Below are positions 35,901 to 47,504 of a DNA stretch of 64,000 nucleotides, one piece after another (position 1 is the first letter of the stretch; each line of letters opens with the position of its first letter). The DNA lies in the NCBI GenBank assembly GCA_907163375.1, contig CAJQUW010012497.1, positions 124,001 to 188,000 of the forward strand. The letters run 5' to 3'. A model generated the notes under the pieces. It saw only the letters and a program-made list of their open reading frames with translations. It did not search any database and was not told the DNA's origin. The stretch is from Prostheceraeus crozeri. Taxonomy: Eukaryota > Platyhelminthes > Polycladida > Euryleptidae. Made by a program: the position numbers and the translations under genes.

Positions 35901-37328
35901 CTTAATGTATCCCCAAAACAATATTGAACAACCACATTGAACGCTGCAAAGACATCGACAAAGATATCAAGATCAATTATATTTTTTCGAAGTAATAATT
36001 TCATGAAGTCCATTAGCTTTTTGTTGAAGTCGACGGCACATATTGCCATTTAATTCGCCGGAATGAAGTTTTGGTATTTGTATACCAACTCGAGCTAACC
36101 ATTCATCGACAGTCGCTTCATGTGAGTCTTGCAAAACTTTGAACAATCTATTCACCATTCTGAGAAGTAAATTCAATTCTGGAGGCGGAAGTTTGTCAAT
36201 AAATATATCACAATCGTTCCCGACAAAGAGAGGTTCGTTCACACAACTTTTAAAGTTCCTTGCTTGTGCATTCTTTGCATCTAGTTGTAATGAAGCCTTA
36301 TAATTCTTAGCGTGCTCCTTGACAATCCAAGAGATTGTATGACATGAACTCGAGCTTTGGAAACATCACAAAATTCTGACTTTGGAGCTTCACACCAAAC
36401 GCAGGGATATGAACTGCTATGACTTCGAATACCACCCAAAATGTTCGCAGTTTTTATGTCAACGGCACAAGTGAAATTTGTAGACAGCTGATCGACACGA
36501 ATAAGGTGTAGCAGTCTTCAAATTTCTATGAGTCTCCGAAACATCAGGTGCAAGAAACAGGATAATCAATCTTTGACGCAAGAGAACTGATAAATTTTAT
36601 CCACTGTTTTGCGAGGTACTGAGGCATGCTCTTTTTCCATAATTATCAGGCACACTTTTAGAAAACCTCCTCCACCATCAAATCCGATTTTAATTACTGC
36701 GTCTTCTATACCGATCCTTCCTTCTGGGCAAATACGCCAAAACAAGACTGTACACATCATTGCAATATACAGATGGAATATCGTGTGAGTAGTCTTTCGG
36801 CATATCATTATAATGCACATCTGCTAAATTAAAGAAGCTCACGATCCCTTTGGTTTAAGAACTTTTCAGCTTCGGTTTGAATTTGATTTCTTCCGAATTT
36901 GAATCTCATGAAGGAGGGTATGACTTTAATCTTCATTGATGTATTTGACATACCGACATACATTTGTAGTCTATTGAATGAGATTCATCTTTGGAAGTTG
37001 AAGTAGATGTACTCGATGAACGCCCAAGCTTTATTTTTGGAATTAATGTTAAATTCTGCCTAGTTACTCTACACGTGTCACATTCGCAGCAAGCTTTTAT
37101 ATTTTTGCTTCGCGTCACACGATAATATTTGGGGGCGATCTGTGAAAAGTCAAAGACCTTTAGAAGAATGTTCTGCGTTTTCTTTCCACTTACAATATCA
37201 GCCAAGTCACAGCGACATTTGCCACATATTGCTATCATGATTGGCAATAAAAAAATCTTGTATTTGCCTTTCAAACAGCTGTGTTGCAGGATAATTTGCT
37301 TTCTGTATGCATACACTACAGACTTCAC
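35901..37328 (-). pseudogene. Coding relic of the long-TIR transposon
   Basis: In 5' to 3' order on the minus strand: ICGKCRCDLADIV and NIKACCECDTC (37328-36933, Cys-rich N-terminus), LADVHYNDMPKDYSH (36830), VIKIGFDGGGGFLKVCLIIM (36690), KLPPPELNLLLRMVNRLFK (36190) with GELNGNMCRRL, and FVDVFAAFNVVVQYCF (35970). The DGGGGFLKV and PPPELNLLL blocks occur together in a widespread family of uncharacterised invertebrate transposon proteins. At least four frame changes. The C-terminal coding part is separated by the Tc1 element and not recognised beyond it. Confidence 0.65.
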
Positions 37329-38159
37329 CTCGATTTTCGTCGTGATCTAAAGCACGTTGGCTATGACTCACGCCAACTACGCAATTAAATGAATGAAATT
37401 CACGTCAAGGCGTAACTTCAATAACTGTGTGTAGGACAATTGAGACGCCTACGTACGAGACTACATTTGCACATCTGCTCTCTTTATGCTACGTTTTATC
37501 AATCAGCACAGTAGAAGCAAGTCACCACTAAACAAATCAATGTCATTAGAGTATTGTCAAAATAGGTAAAATGGTTGGATGCTTTTCGGTCAGGGGATGT
37601 TTTGCATAAAAAATGGAAATAAATTTCTCTTAAATAGGTAATAGATCAAGCTTTCATAATGAATCTGATTTTGTTAAAGAAGACACATAGTAAGATATAT
37701 CTGTCAATATTGAGTGCGAAGTATTTTCCTGCTTTGCAGAGGAGCGAATGTATTGACAGAAAAACAATGTTTTCTTCCTCAGTTTTTTATCATTTTTCAC
37801 AAAAATTGATATCAATCAATATTCATCAATATCGTGAATAGCCAATAGATGATTTTTGCCACCTATCAAAATGTACTCGGGTACGGTGCAGTGACAACAT
37901 ATATCAATATCAAACCTATGCATTTCTGGGCCCTTAGAGCTTCTAGCCGCCGGGTGTGTGTGGCAATCTAGCGGAGTCCCACTAAGTTTTATACGAAAAA
38001 TCATTATTATGGCGATTGACTAGAGTTTCGTTGCTTTTTGAATGTTATTGTTAATGTGGAAATTCTATCTTAGTGAAATGTTAAAGCATACAATATGATT
38101 ATGAAAAATGATTATTTAGCCTATTGCCGTATAAGCGTAACATAGTCAAAAAGCACATT

Positions 38160-38509
38160 ACTTAATATAATTTATTGAAACTTCAAGTGTTTTTTGTCCG
38201 ACGTTGTTGTCTTTTCCTTCGACAATTTCGCTACATTGTTGCATAAGATATTTGCTAGTGTTCGTAAATGCAAAGTGCTTAAACTGTTCAGGGATGGAAA
38301 TAGTTCTAAAAAAGAAGAAAATTAACATATCAAAAAGTTTATGCAAATCGATGAAGGACACAAACATGTGAAAAATATATAGCAAATTGATATGAAAGAA
38401 ACCAGATCACATGACGGAATCATCGAGCCTCTGCTTATTACTTGCGTGTAACTTTGCCACTCATCAGGGCAACTTGAATCTTCGACATAAATTTCACGTC
38501 GTCTCAATA
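38160..38509 (-). pseudogene. P-element transposase, C-terminal end beyond the insertion
   Basis: Reads LLRRREIYVEDSSCP, then ISRGSMIPSCDLVSFI, matching the G(S/G)(M/L)IxPSxDLxxF block at the end of P-type transposases. It directly continues YIGGY from 47088. Further downstream (38385-38158) the frame reads QFKHFAFTNTSKYLM before stops. Confidence 0.7.
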
Positions 38510-38929
38510 AATATCAGTAGTAACCCCATCCCTAATTCAAGCCCGGTGCGGTGCGGTGATGAGTCATCATACACCTTTGACAGTATTGATGACTCTGTGT
38601 AATCTAATACTTTACTTTCACAAACGGGTGTCACATTAAAACTATTTGACTGCACTTGCTCGCGAATAAACGTCATGATCAAACTTTATTTTCACAAACG
38701 TGCGTCGCGGTAAATTATTTGACTACACTAACTTTGCAAACCATGATACACTTTCTGACGACGTTCACAAGAGCTTGTTCACTAGCGAAGAGAGAAGACT
38801 GTGATGTGGTGCAAGGGTGTCCTCCCTTCATTCCATTCATCAATGCGTCTCATTGATAGAGACAAGTAGAACTCGTGGTTCATTCTCATAACGTATGCAA
38901 TGGAGAGTTTATAAGGTAACCTTCGACAG

Positions 38930-39136
38930 ATGGCTAAATGTCACCCTGGCGCGAATGCATACTACGTTGAGACAGAGGCAACCACTTGCAAACATGACGC
39001 AGAGAGGTTTAACAAGATTGACCATTGCCGAATGTCCCATGCGGTATACATGGCTACGGGTTTCACCGCCATCCTGAACAGGAACGCCTGTCGAAAGGAA
39101 GTATTACACCGATTCTCTCTTCATTCTCGGGACTGA
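38930..39136 (+). CDS. Small ORF of unknown function in the Polinton-like element
   Basis: 68 codons, MAKCHPGANAYYVE..., containing four Cys and four His. It faces the minus-strand remnant at 39217-40316. I do not recognise it; it may be a remnant. Confidence 0.25.
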   Translation: MAKCHPGANAYYVETEATTCKHDAERFNKIDHCRMSHAVYMATGFTAILNRNACRKEVLHRFSLHSRD

Positions 39137-39216
39137 AGGCAAGGGGAAAAATCTGCAATGAAAATGATATGTGTTAGAATAGGATATACTATCTCATTTG
39201 CTTTTCACTTACCGAG

Positions 39217-40316
39217 TTAGGCATCCTTAGGCAGTTTCGCGCGCTTCCTAACTGAGAAGGCCGTCAAGTGCCCACGCATTCCGAGTGTGGCGTGTAGGCA
39301 TTTCTTCTGGGGGTGCCCGTTATAGCATATGATGGAGTCATCTAGGTTTTTGTTGACAATAACCTGACCGTCCAGATGATTATCCCGAATAGGGATGTGA
39401 AACTCAAACAACCTATCCTCATTTAAACGATTCCACTCATCCCTCATGCGCTCCAACTTCTCAAACGCCTGTCTCTCATCACCCCGTCGAGCCACATTCC
39501 TCGCTCTCAACACAGTCATCTCCTTCATCATCTCAAACTTCGCTTCTGCATCTCTCATTCTTCTCTAAGCAGCACTCGCCCTCTTCTCACAGTCATCATT
39601 CTTCTCTTCCAACTCTCGCGTCTTCTTCAAATCTGTCACATCACGCCTCATTCGGATATTCTCATCCGCTACCTCCCTAGACTTCAGATCCTTCTTTTTC
39701 AAGTCATCCAACTCATTCACCACATCGTCTTTCACCTTCAAACTTTCATATTTATTCACCAACAAATCATGTGCCGTCTGCTGCGACACATGCTTCGTTT
39801 CCATATCCTTCATCTACCTCGCCGACTGCACGCATATCCCACCACCCTTCACTTTTGGGGAAGATGAGCTCTGCAGGGGTCCTCAGCAACGATGTTGGAC
39901 ACCTCCGAGGAAGAAGAGCTCAACTTCCTCACACGCTCCCTATCTAAACCCACATCATCCTCATCATCACTCTCAAACACTCTCTTCCGCTGAATCTCAG
40001 CCTACAACGCAGCAACAGCTTTCTCCACCTTGGCGTCTCGCTCTATCTTCAACATTCGCTCCCTCTCTTCAACAATCAACTTGGTGAATCGATGGTCATT
40101 CACCAAACCTCCAATACAATCAGCATGCACTCGGTAAAACTTCACCTCATCCTCGTCTCCCTTCAACACCCTACACTTCACGCATGCAACCCTACTCAGG
40201 ATAATCATGTGGTCGGTGCCCGCCTTCTTGACATGGGTCTTGGCGTCCGCACTGCGATTGATTCGCCCACATACACATATTTTTACATGAAACTTGCTGT
40301 TCTTGTCGTTTGCCAT
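39217..40316 (-). pseudogene. Unknown coiled-coil gene remnant in the Polinton-like element
   Basis: The minus-strand pieces begin MANDKNSKFHVKICVCG near 40316 and contain a Cys-rich stretch (ICVCGRI, VACVKCRV, HADCIGG). Long charged heptad-like regions (ELDDLKKKDLKSREVADEN; KLERMRDEWNRL) follow, and the end is basic (KKCLHATLGMRGHLTAFS). The composition suggests a zinc-binding and coiled-coil protein. The reading is broken in about three places. I recognise no family. Local composition is richer in C on the + strand than its surroundings. Confidence 0.4.
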
Positions 40317-42670
40317 GGCTAACTGTAAGATAATGAAATTTGTATAAGTTTGGAATCATGTAGTACACTGCCGTCTCAAGGCAGAACACCGTAAGTCGGA
40401 AAAACACTATTTGTCAGAAAACGACTAAACGCGTTTATGTTTCAATTGACTGACTGAAGTCCATTATAAACTATTGGCTTGCTTTCTTTAGTTGATCAAG
40501 GTATGTAATTATATATTATGGTGAAAATTTATTGATATTGATTTATTGATCTATTTAAATCGATGTACGGTGATTTGCCTTGTAATATCAACATTTTTCT
40601 ACGAACTTTCTATAAGGCAGAGCACCGTAAGTCAATACTTACGGTGGTTTGCCTTGTAATATACGAGTATCTCACTTAGACTATTCGGGAAATTATCGTA
40701 ATCATTTCTGTAGACGAATGATAAGTTCGCACTAAGAATTTTAGATGATTTTTAAACTTTATATAATTTTTTCAGGAAAAATGAAAAAGACCCTTACATT
40801 TCAAACAAGTGATTTTTATCTAAAATTCCAGTAACGAGTATGTAATCACGCATAGGTACAGTCAAAAATACGAGTACACGAAAAATCTTCTAAACAAAAT
40901 CTATATCTGCTGCATGTCTGCAAGGTTATCATGTTCGTCTAAGTTTTTCCAAAAACACTGACGAGACGTTGGCATTAACGGACACAATGTCTGTACGATG
41001 TTCCTCTTCTTGGCCGTTGCCACTCCCCGAGGCAATCCCACGGAACTGGGAATGACCGCTGCAAGTGCAGACTTTTTAAATATTGGAAACTTTGTGGGCG
41101 CCTCATCTTCATTGTGCGTCAGATACACATTTGGCTGACCGACATCTCTCAGAAATTGAATTCTTCTTATTTCCGACAGCTTTGGAATTGTTTGGTCTTT
41201 GTGGCCCCTTGTAATTACTGACTTGTTCGTAAGATCAGGCCATTTCCGAACTTCTGTAGCCTTTAACTCATGTGCTGCCAGACGATTTCCACGAAAAGAT
41301 TCCTGAACAGCGTTCTGGAAATCCTCGAAGTCATAAATACTTCCGAGCTTTCTGACGGATTTTTCGATTCCTGCGTGAGCAGAATCTGCCGCCATGAATG
41401 TATGTCCAGCTTCTAGATATTTTATAGTAATTGCTTTGACGCACAGAACATCAGAATTCACGGCGAGCTGCAGCATGCTGAAAAGTACATAATTTTTGTT
41501 TTGACCGCAGCAATTATCGGTCCATAGCGTGAACTCATTTGCGTCTCTATGTAGCTCAAAAAATCGAAACCATGCCGATGCGATGTCTTCTGCGTCTCGA
41601 CCTGTGATGCCTTCGTGCCATATTATCGCTACTCCTGTCGAGAAACTATCTTTTCCATCAGTTTTCTTGTCTGCTTTATTTTGCTGTGAGATGCTGCTGG
41701 ACGTTGTTCCCTTGCTTAATCCTAGCTTTGCAAAGGTTTCGTTGAAAACGACGAGGCGTCTAGTGAACATACATGATTTAAATTGAGGCATGATTGGTAA
41801 CATCTGTACTTTCTGTAGATCGATCGATACTTTCACATGTTGAGGTTCATTCAATTCGTCCCGGTCACTTCGGTATGCCTCCCTTGATTTTGCCGCATGT
41901 TGAAGATGCTTCATGTGTTCTTCGCAATCGCCACAATCTTCAGAACAATCCATTTGCTTTTTATGCAGTTCGTTGATGGCACAAATCTCGCATTTTTCCG
42001 ATCCTAATTTTGCGAACGAGATATTATATTCCTCGACGACTTTTAGATAAGTTACGTACCCGACTTTATCATCTGCACTTTGGCTTTCATTATATGCTTG
42101 GTGCATCTGAGCAACAGATATCTCGGGACTTAGATAAAGTCTGTCCGGTGCGTGTTTTCTGCGGTAGTGACTAATTTGTGGGTTATAACTCAATATATGT
42201 TCACGAATTTTCGTTCGTACAATCTTGTTCGCCGGCTCATGGCGTCCTCGTCTATCAGATGGAGCAGCTGTGTCGTTGTGAGCAGTGCAGCCAAAAACGG
42301 TTTTCAAAAATTGATCATTATTTTTGGTGTAGCCGAGCGTGGTCAAGAAGAAGGGTTTGCAAACCTCCGGCGACCGCCATTCTCTTGAACAAGGAAGTAT
42401 TTGTTCGAAGTTCTTGAAACTTCACCGCGCTTCATACGTGACGTGTAGGACAAAATGTAGTTGCGTCGACCCAGATTGTCGAGATGCCAGAATTGTCGAT
42501 TGATGTTTCGGCGATCATTTTGGGTAAAAAATTGACGACATTTTAATCGACAAACATTTGTACAACCGATGGCTTGCATGGGATGATGCTCCATATCACG
42601 TCGATTGCGTTCTTCTGGGTTTCGAATTCTTTTCCGAATTCTGGTATCCGAATTGTGGTTGAGGACAGCG

Positions 42671-43370
42671 CAAGGAGAGCTTGGCAACGGCGCGGCAGAC
42701 GACAGCTCCTGGGAGGCGCAAGGAGAGCTTGGCAACGGCGCGGCAGACGACAGCTCCTGGGAGGCGCAAGGAGAGCTTGGCAACGGCGCGGCAGACGACA
42801 GCTCCTGGGAGGCGCAAGGAGAGCTTGGCAACGGCGCGGCAGACGACAGCTCCTGGGAGGCGCAAGGAGAGCTTGGCAACGGCGCGGCAGACGACAGCTC
42901 CTGGGAGGCGCAAGGAGAGCTTGGCAACGGCGCGGCAGACGACAGCTCCTGGGAGGCGCAAGGAGAGCTTGGCAACGGCGCGGCAGACGACAGCTCCTGG
43001 GAGGCGCAAGGAGAGCTTGGCAACGGCGCGGCAGACGACAGCTCCTGGGAGGCGCAAGGAGAGCTTGGCAACGGCGCGGCAGACGACAGCTCCTGGGAGG
43101 CGCAAGGAGAGCTTGGCAACGGCGCGGCAGACGACAGCTCCTGGGAGGCGCAAGGAGAACTTGGCAACGGCGCGGCAGACGACAGCTCCTGGGAGGCGCA
43201 AGGAGAGCTTGGCAACGGCGCGGCAGACGACAGCTCCTGGGAGGCGCAAGGAGAGCTTGGCAACGGCGCGGCAGACGACAGTTCCTGGGAGGCGCAAGGA
43301 GAGCTTGGCAACGGCGCGGCAGACAACAGCTCCTGGGAGGCGCAAGGAGAGCTTGGCAACGGCGCGGCAT
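42671..43370 (-). repeat. Coding minisatellite, 15 units of 48 bp
   Basis: The unit GCGCAAGGAGAGCTTGGCAA plus 28 further bases repeats 15 times with a period of exactly 48. I see only three substitutions in about 700 bp (near 43158, 43282 and 43325). On the minus strand it encodes AAPLPSSPCASQELSS. It is GC-rich against an AT-rich background. With no stop codon in several frames, long false ORFs appear on both strands. Confidence 0.97.
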
Positions 43371-43689
43371 CATCTTCATCACATAAAGTCGCGATTAGAT
43401 GAGCTGCTTCGTTCACTGAGTAATACCTGAAAGGAAAAAGGAAACAGATTGAAGCATCTTCTTTCTAATAAATTAATAGAATTAACTAACAATCTAAGAA
43501 AGTCTGAATTACAAATGCATGATTCAGTGCTATGAAGTTGATTATTCGGCTAAAGAATTCATGCTACTTTCAGCACAATGCTTTTAATTTGAAATCCTAA
43601 TAAATGAATTATAATGATGCGATGCACGCTGATTAAAGCGAATCAAGTAGCAATCTTCGAACAATTAATTTTTCAAAATGCAAATAATT

Positions 43690-43775
43690 GGCATCAGCCT
43701 CGGTGGTCAAGATGCTAAAGCGCAGCGCGCAGTGTCAAATCAGTCCACGGTTCAAATTGCTTTTTGACATAATTA
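43690..43775 (+). repeat. tRNA-like SINE head in the transposon intron
   Basis: GCCTCGGTGGTCAAGATGC resembles an A-box region, and ACGGTTCAAATTGC, about 40 bp on, fits a B box (GGTTCRANNC). The cloverleaf is imperfect. The body downstream is not identified. Confidence 0.4.
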
Positions 43776-45253
43776 ATGCTAAGAGAGTAACACGAACAAA
43801 AATTTTACGCTGCATTATATCAATATTGAAATAACTTCCTCAATGTCAATATTATATACACAGAGTAAACACATTAGCAGAGCAGACGAGACATCGTACA
43901 TAACATACCAGCAGATGGAATTCGATTATATGATTCGAAAAAATTATTGATCTACTTTAAAAATGTCTTTTATTGAAAGTGCTTTTTTCATGACTTATCA
44001 AATGCATGTATGTAAGATCTACGCCAGTATGTGTGTTCACAATATGCAATGCTTGCTCACATATTAAGGCGTAGGCAATATACAGGCTAATTAATTATCA
44101 ATAATTAGTTGAATTCCATAACTTACCGTTTTCTCCGTTTACTGCAACGAATGGACGCCATATTCGAAAGAAAGTGAAGTTGAATTACGCGCCGATCGAG
44201 GAATAAACAAAATCAGGAACAAGTTTTGTCGTCAATCATGTGGTAGTGAACATGAAATAAGAGATCAAAAAGCAAAAAAATGTTCGGTATTATAGGGAAA
44301 GACACTCGCTGACGATTATTAATAACGGCTGTGAATAGTTTTTACTTAGTAAGGCAATGCGAGAGACATTGTGTACAATAAAATCAATTCGACCGTTGTC
44401 GAATACAACGCACACAATAGAATCGCTTAGAGGTTGATGTCAATAAATGATTGATAATACTATCAAACAATATTGCATACAATTAATCTCGGCTGCTAAT
44501 ATTAAATGCACACAATACAATGTTGGACAGAAGTTCTTGCCAAACCATTTAGAGCTAGACACACACGCAGATTTTCTTTCTCGGAAGCAAACGAACACAC
44601 AGAAGTATAATGTAAAAGTATAACTCATACTTATAACTCTGGTATCCTCAAATATTTTTCGTTAAAAATCGCTCATTAAACGTCCGGCAAGAACTTTTGT
44701 CCAACCCTGTAGATTGTGTAGAATTAATAGATTGTGTACGATTTAACTAATAACCTGCGCGAAATAGAATGAATGTACACTTTATTATTCTCAAATAGTT
44801 ATACTCAATTATGACAGTAATAGGTAATCGACAATCAGCAAAATTTGGTGCACTATGACAATTTCTAATTAACAATTTCTAATTGTCAATCAATTCTTTC
44901 ATTTAATGATAATTTGCCTGAGAAAATAACAAATTCCTCATTTACGGTCTTATGAAATATCCGTATTCTTCAAGGCAAAGCACCGTAAGTTCGTCCTTAC
45001 AAGGCAAATCACCGTAAGTCACCGTAAGTTACGGTGTTTTGCCATGAACATTTCGACTTACGATGATTTGCCTTGTAAACATAGTACTTTTTTTCAACTT
45101 ACGGTATTTTTTGTTTGCTGAAAATCATACTTCTGAAAAGATTTCAGCATTGTGGTTTGGTGTAATAATAGAGCATCTGAAACTTATTAAAAAAATGAAA
45201 TAAAATCAATTTTCAAAATTTTGGACTTACGGTGTTCTGCCTTGAGACGGCAG

Positions 45254-46270
45254 CACAGTCATATTCCTAAAGCATTACACTTAGTGACGAATTATAGATT
45301 TGAGCATAGTGAGTGACACTCGATCCCGTCAACAGCCCGAAGTCCTTGTACCGATCACTAGCGAAGTGAAAGATCTTCCCCGATACCCCCTATTTACAGC
45401 TTAAGACATCATTGTCACTGCCCCGAAGTGGTAACAGCAACGTCGAGTCAAAGGTAGTGATCAGTAGCTGGGATCTAGCCCCTCAAAGCTGCCTTAGACT
45501 TAGTCAAATTTGAAATATGATAGCAGATTTGAACTCAGCATACTTGAAAACCTCAGACTATATGTTAAAACTTTGAAGAAACTGAAAATTAAGAATTTTT
45601 AAAAAATTCGGCATTATACTACTTTTAAAAACTTTTATCAGTAGTAAAGACACTATCAAACTCTATCACACAAACTTTGAAGTAAGAAGTTAGCTTGCAT
45701 ACTTCAAAAGATAGTCATGTGAAATCCCGATATCGGGAGCTCAGAGCGACGACCGTCGCTCACCTCGTCTTTCGATGAAGTGATCAGACTTATGCACGTT
45801 TATATATGCACGGAAGAAAACTTAAAATGGCTCTATCTCCGAAAGTATTCATCGTAGCGACACGCGGTTACTTGCAATCGATTCGTCTCACAATTCTCTA
45901 TCAGATGACACCTGAACTCCCCTTCTCATGTGACTATGGGAAGTGGGTGACTCAGCACATGGCCATGTAACACCACAAGTGAAAAATTCCTAAGTGTGGG
46001 AGCTCCAGTGTGGTGGAAATTTTGAAAGATTCCAAACTTCCGAATTTCAACCTGAAACCTATCCCAAAACTTTTTTCATCACTTTTCACTCATACCTCCC
46101 CGGGGGGTGTCGGTAAAATTTCATGAAAAATGTTTTGGTAAGGGTCCCAGCTCGTAATACGGAACTTTGAAAATTTTCAAAATTTTTTCCATACAAAGTG
46201 GCTCTGACACTTGGGATTTTTTTCGCAAATTCCTAAAATCTTGTAACAGCTCTAACTTTTGAACGGCTGA
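45254..46270. other. Right non-coding part of the Polinton-like element
   Basis: About 1 kb without a credible gene. It contains short palindromic stretches (GATATCGGG near 45729; GAGCGACGACCGTCGCTC at 45742). Confidence 0.35.
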
Positions 46271-46985
46271 TCCGATTGAGCAGCAACAAAAATTTCATTT
46301 GGCAGTTTTTTCTCCTCTTTCAAATGAGTATCTATAAGACAAAATCCATCCACTAGAACCAAAATTGGAAGATCGCTGCCGAGGGGGGGTCGTCTGAACT
46401 TTTTCTCTCCGATGGAGTTGGGAAGACGTTCCTAGACCCAACATTGGCCAAAACGTCCGAATTTGCACTCCATTTTCCCATCCGAGCACTCCTTCTGCCC
46501 GAAAAATGGACTTTCTCATCCCAAACCTTCCAACATCCGCCTTTTCCAACTCTGACGTTTTCCTGCCATTTTCCTCCCTCAACCCAAGAAAATTAGTCCA
46601 AACTGAGCTTTCCACTGCATTTTTCTCATTCTCAGCTTTCAAATGAGCTATTGCACGACTTTCTACCATCTCTGGAACCAAAGTTGGAAGTTTGGCAGCA
46701 GGGGGGGGGGAGACGTCCTCAAAATTTTTTCTCTCCGATGTCGCTGGAAACATCCTTCCACACCCAACATTTCACGTAGAGTCCGAATCTGGCCTCCGTT
46801 TTCCCATCCGAACCCTCCTTCATGACGAAAAACGACTTTTCTCATCCCAAAACATCCAACACCCGACTTTTTCCTCACTCTATCCCTCACAGCTTCCTTC
46901 CCATCCCTTGCCTCACAACTCCTTCCTTCCAGAGGGGGGGGTAGGGACCCGTTTCCTCCTCTCGGACCCATTCCTCCCAACACAT
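46271..46985. repeat. Tandem duplication, about 350-bp units with G-runs
   Basis: Two copies (about 46271-46620 and 46621-46985) share, in order, TTTCAAATGAG, a G-run of 7-10, TTTTTCTCTCCGATG, CCGTTTTCCCATCCGA-like text and CTCATCCCAAA. They are diverged, perhaps 70 percent alike by eye. Longer ORFs on both strands here follow from the C/G-rich composition and look spurious. Confidence 0.7.
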
Positions 46986-47087
46986 CCTTGGCCAACTCCC
47001 TTCCTTCCAGACAGGGGGGGGCTGAGTCAGCATGATGACTCATCACTGCACCGGGCTTGAATTTGGGATGGGGTTACTACTAATATC

Positions 47088-47504
47088 CACCTATATACAC
47101 TACCACGTCACGAATATTTGTAGACACGTCACCAGCTACCACCATGGCGATCGCAAAATCAAAGGCTCTATCTTCTTCATTAGAAAGTTCTCTGTCACAA
47201 TTAGTACACGAATGCGGTTGAGGTGTCCTGCACAAATTGAATGTCGAATTTTCCTGGGAATTTTGCAATGCTTTTTTAGCCAACTGAGTAGAATGTGCTG
47301 CCTGCATGTGTGTGATAAAATAAGCACCTCCAACTTTTTGTCTAAGCTTAGAAAAATATTTTCCACATCATCACTCTGATATCTTCGAAGAAGAACATAG
47401 TCATAATCTGGGTTATTCAATAGACGCTCACAAAGAATTGCAATATTTCGCCCATGGCACTCCAACGCTCGTTTTGTGTCAACACTTAAATTACTTGATT
47501 GCAT
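47088..47504 (-). pseudogene. P-element transposase, C-terminal part upstream of the insertion
   Basis: Two overlapping frames. The first (47504-47136) has LLRRYQSDDVENIF, equivalent to the SQDxLExFF block of P-type transposases. The second (47307 downward) ends RDVVVYIGGY at the insertion point. THAP9-like proteins have YIAGYVVRK at this place. Confidence 0.75.

Larger units (their letters stand above)
33574..37958 (-). mobile_element. Unclassified transposon with 338-bp TIRs and 4-bp duplication
   Basis: Inverted repeats 33574-33912 and 37621-37958, about 95 percent alike, outer end CACACCCGGCGGCTAGAAGC. TGTG lies at 33570-33573 and 37959-37962. A minus-strand gene relic (35901-37328) is interrupted by a Tc1 element at 34450-35898. 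A 4-bp duplication is known from Sola elements, but I cannot assign the protein. Confidence 0.85.
40901..44161 (-). pseudogene. DUF7869-type transposase-like protein, two exons, one frameshift
   Basis: Exon 1 is 44161-44127 (MASIRCSKRRK, 35 nt, donor CG|GTAAGT). The intron is 44126-43427. Exon 2 starts at 43426 after CTTTTTCCTTTCAG, and the splice joins KR-YYSVNEAAHLIATLC. Exon 2 then has 15 units of AAPLPSSPCASQELSS. A basic and Cys region follows: RIRKRIRNPEERNRRD, GCTNVCRLKCRQFF, RRNYILSY, KYFLVQENG. A one-base shift near 42365 leads to VCKPFFLTTLGYTKNNDQF. The catalytic-type region has VSIDLQKVQMLP, FTLWTDNCCGQNKNYVLF and GHTFMAADSAHAGIEK (D, D, D/E, RNase H-like). Stop at 40901. Total about 855 residues. 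It is the presumed recombinase of the element; its mechanism is not established. Confidence 0.75.
40368..45253 (-). mobile_element. DUF7869-type DNA transposon with iterated CACCGTAAGT motifs
   Basis: 4.9 kb, inverted ends starting CTGCCGTCTCAAGGCAGA and running 30 bp (40368-40397, 45224-45253). The motif AAGGCAnAnCACCGTAAGT recurs in both orientations near the left end (40565, 40614, 40635) and near the right end (44971-45080). The flanks are TACA and CACA, so a 4-bp duplication with one change is possible but not established. One spliced minus-strand gene. Confidence 0.85.
38516..47081. mobile_element. Element with Polinton-like ends (AGTAGTAACC, 6-bp duplication), fossil
   Basis: AATATC is duplicated at 38510-38515 and 47082-47087. 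Inverted ends AGTAGTAACCCCATCCC extend about 50 bp. A 6-bp duplication with AG-starting ends is the pattern of Polinton/Maverick elements, but no polymerase B, integrase, capsid or protease gene was recognised, so it is broken, non-autonomous or another family. A DUF7869-type transposon occupies 40368-45253. The element's own DNA is about 3.7 kb, and its coding remnants are broken in a few places. It is younger than the P element it interrupts and older than the transposon inside it. Confidence 0.55.

Noticed and set aside
42671-43370. CRISPR-like regular repeat
   Set aside because: The units are contiguous 48-bp tandem copies without unique spacers, in a spliced eukaryotic gene.
46295-47060. 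Overlapping 120-150-codon ORFs on both strands
   Set aside because: They follow from C/G-rich duplicated sequence, show no motif and run through the element's inverted end.
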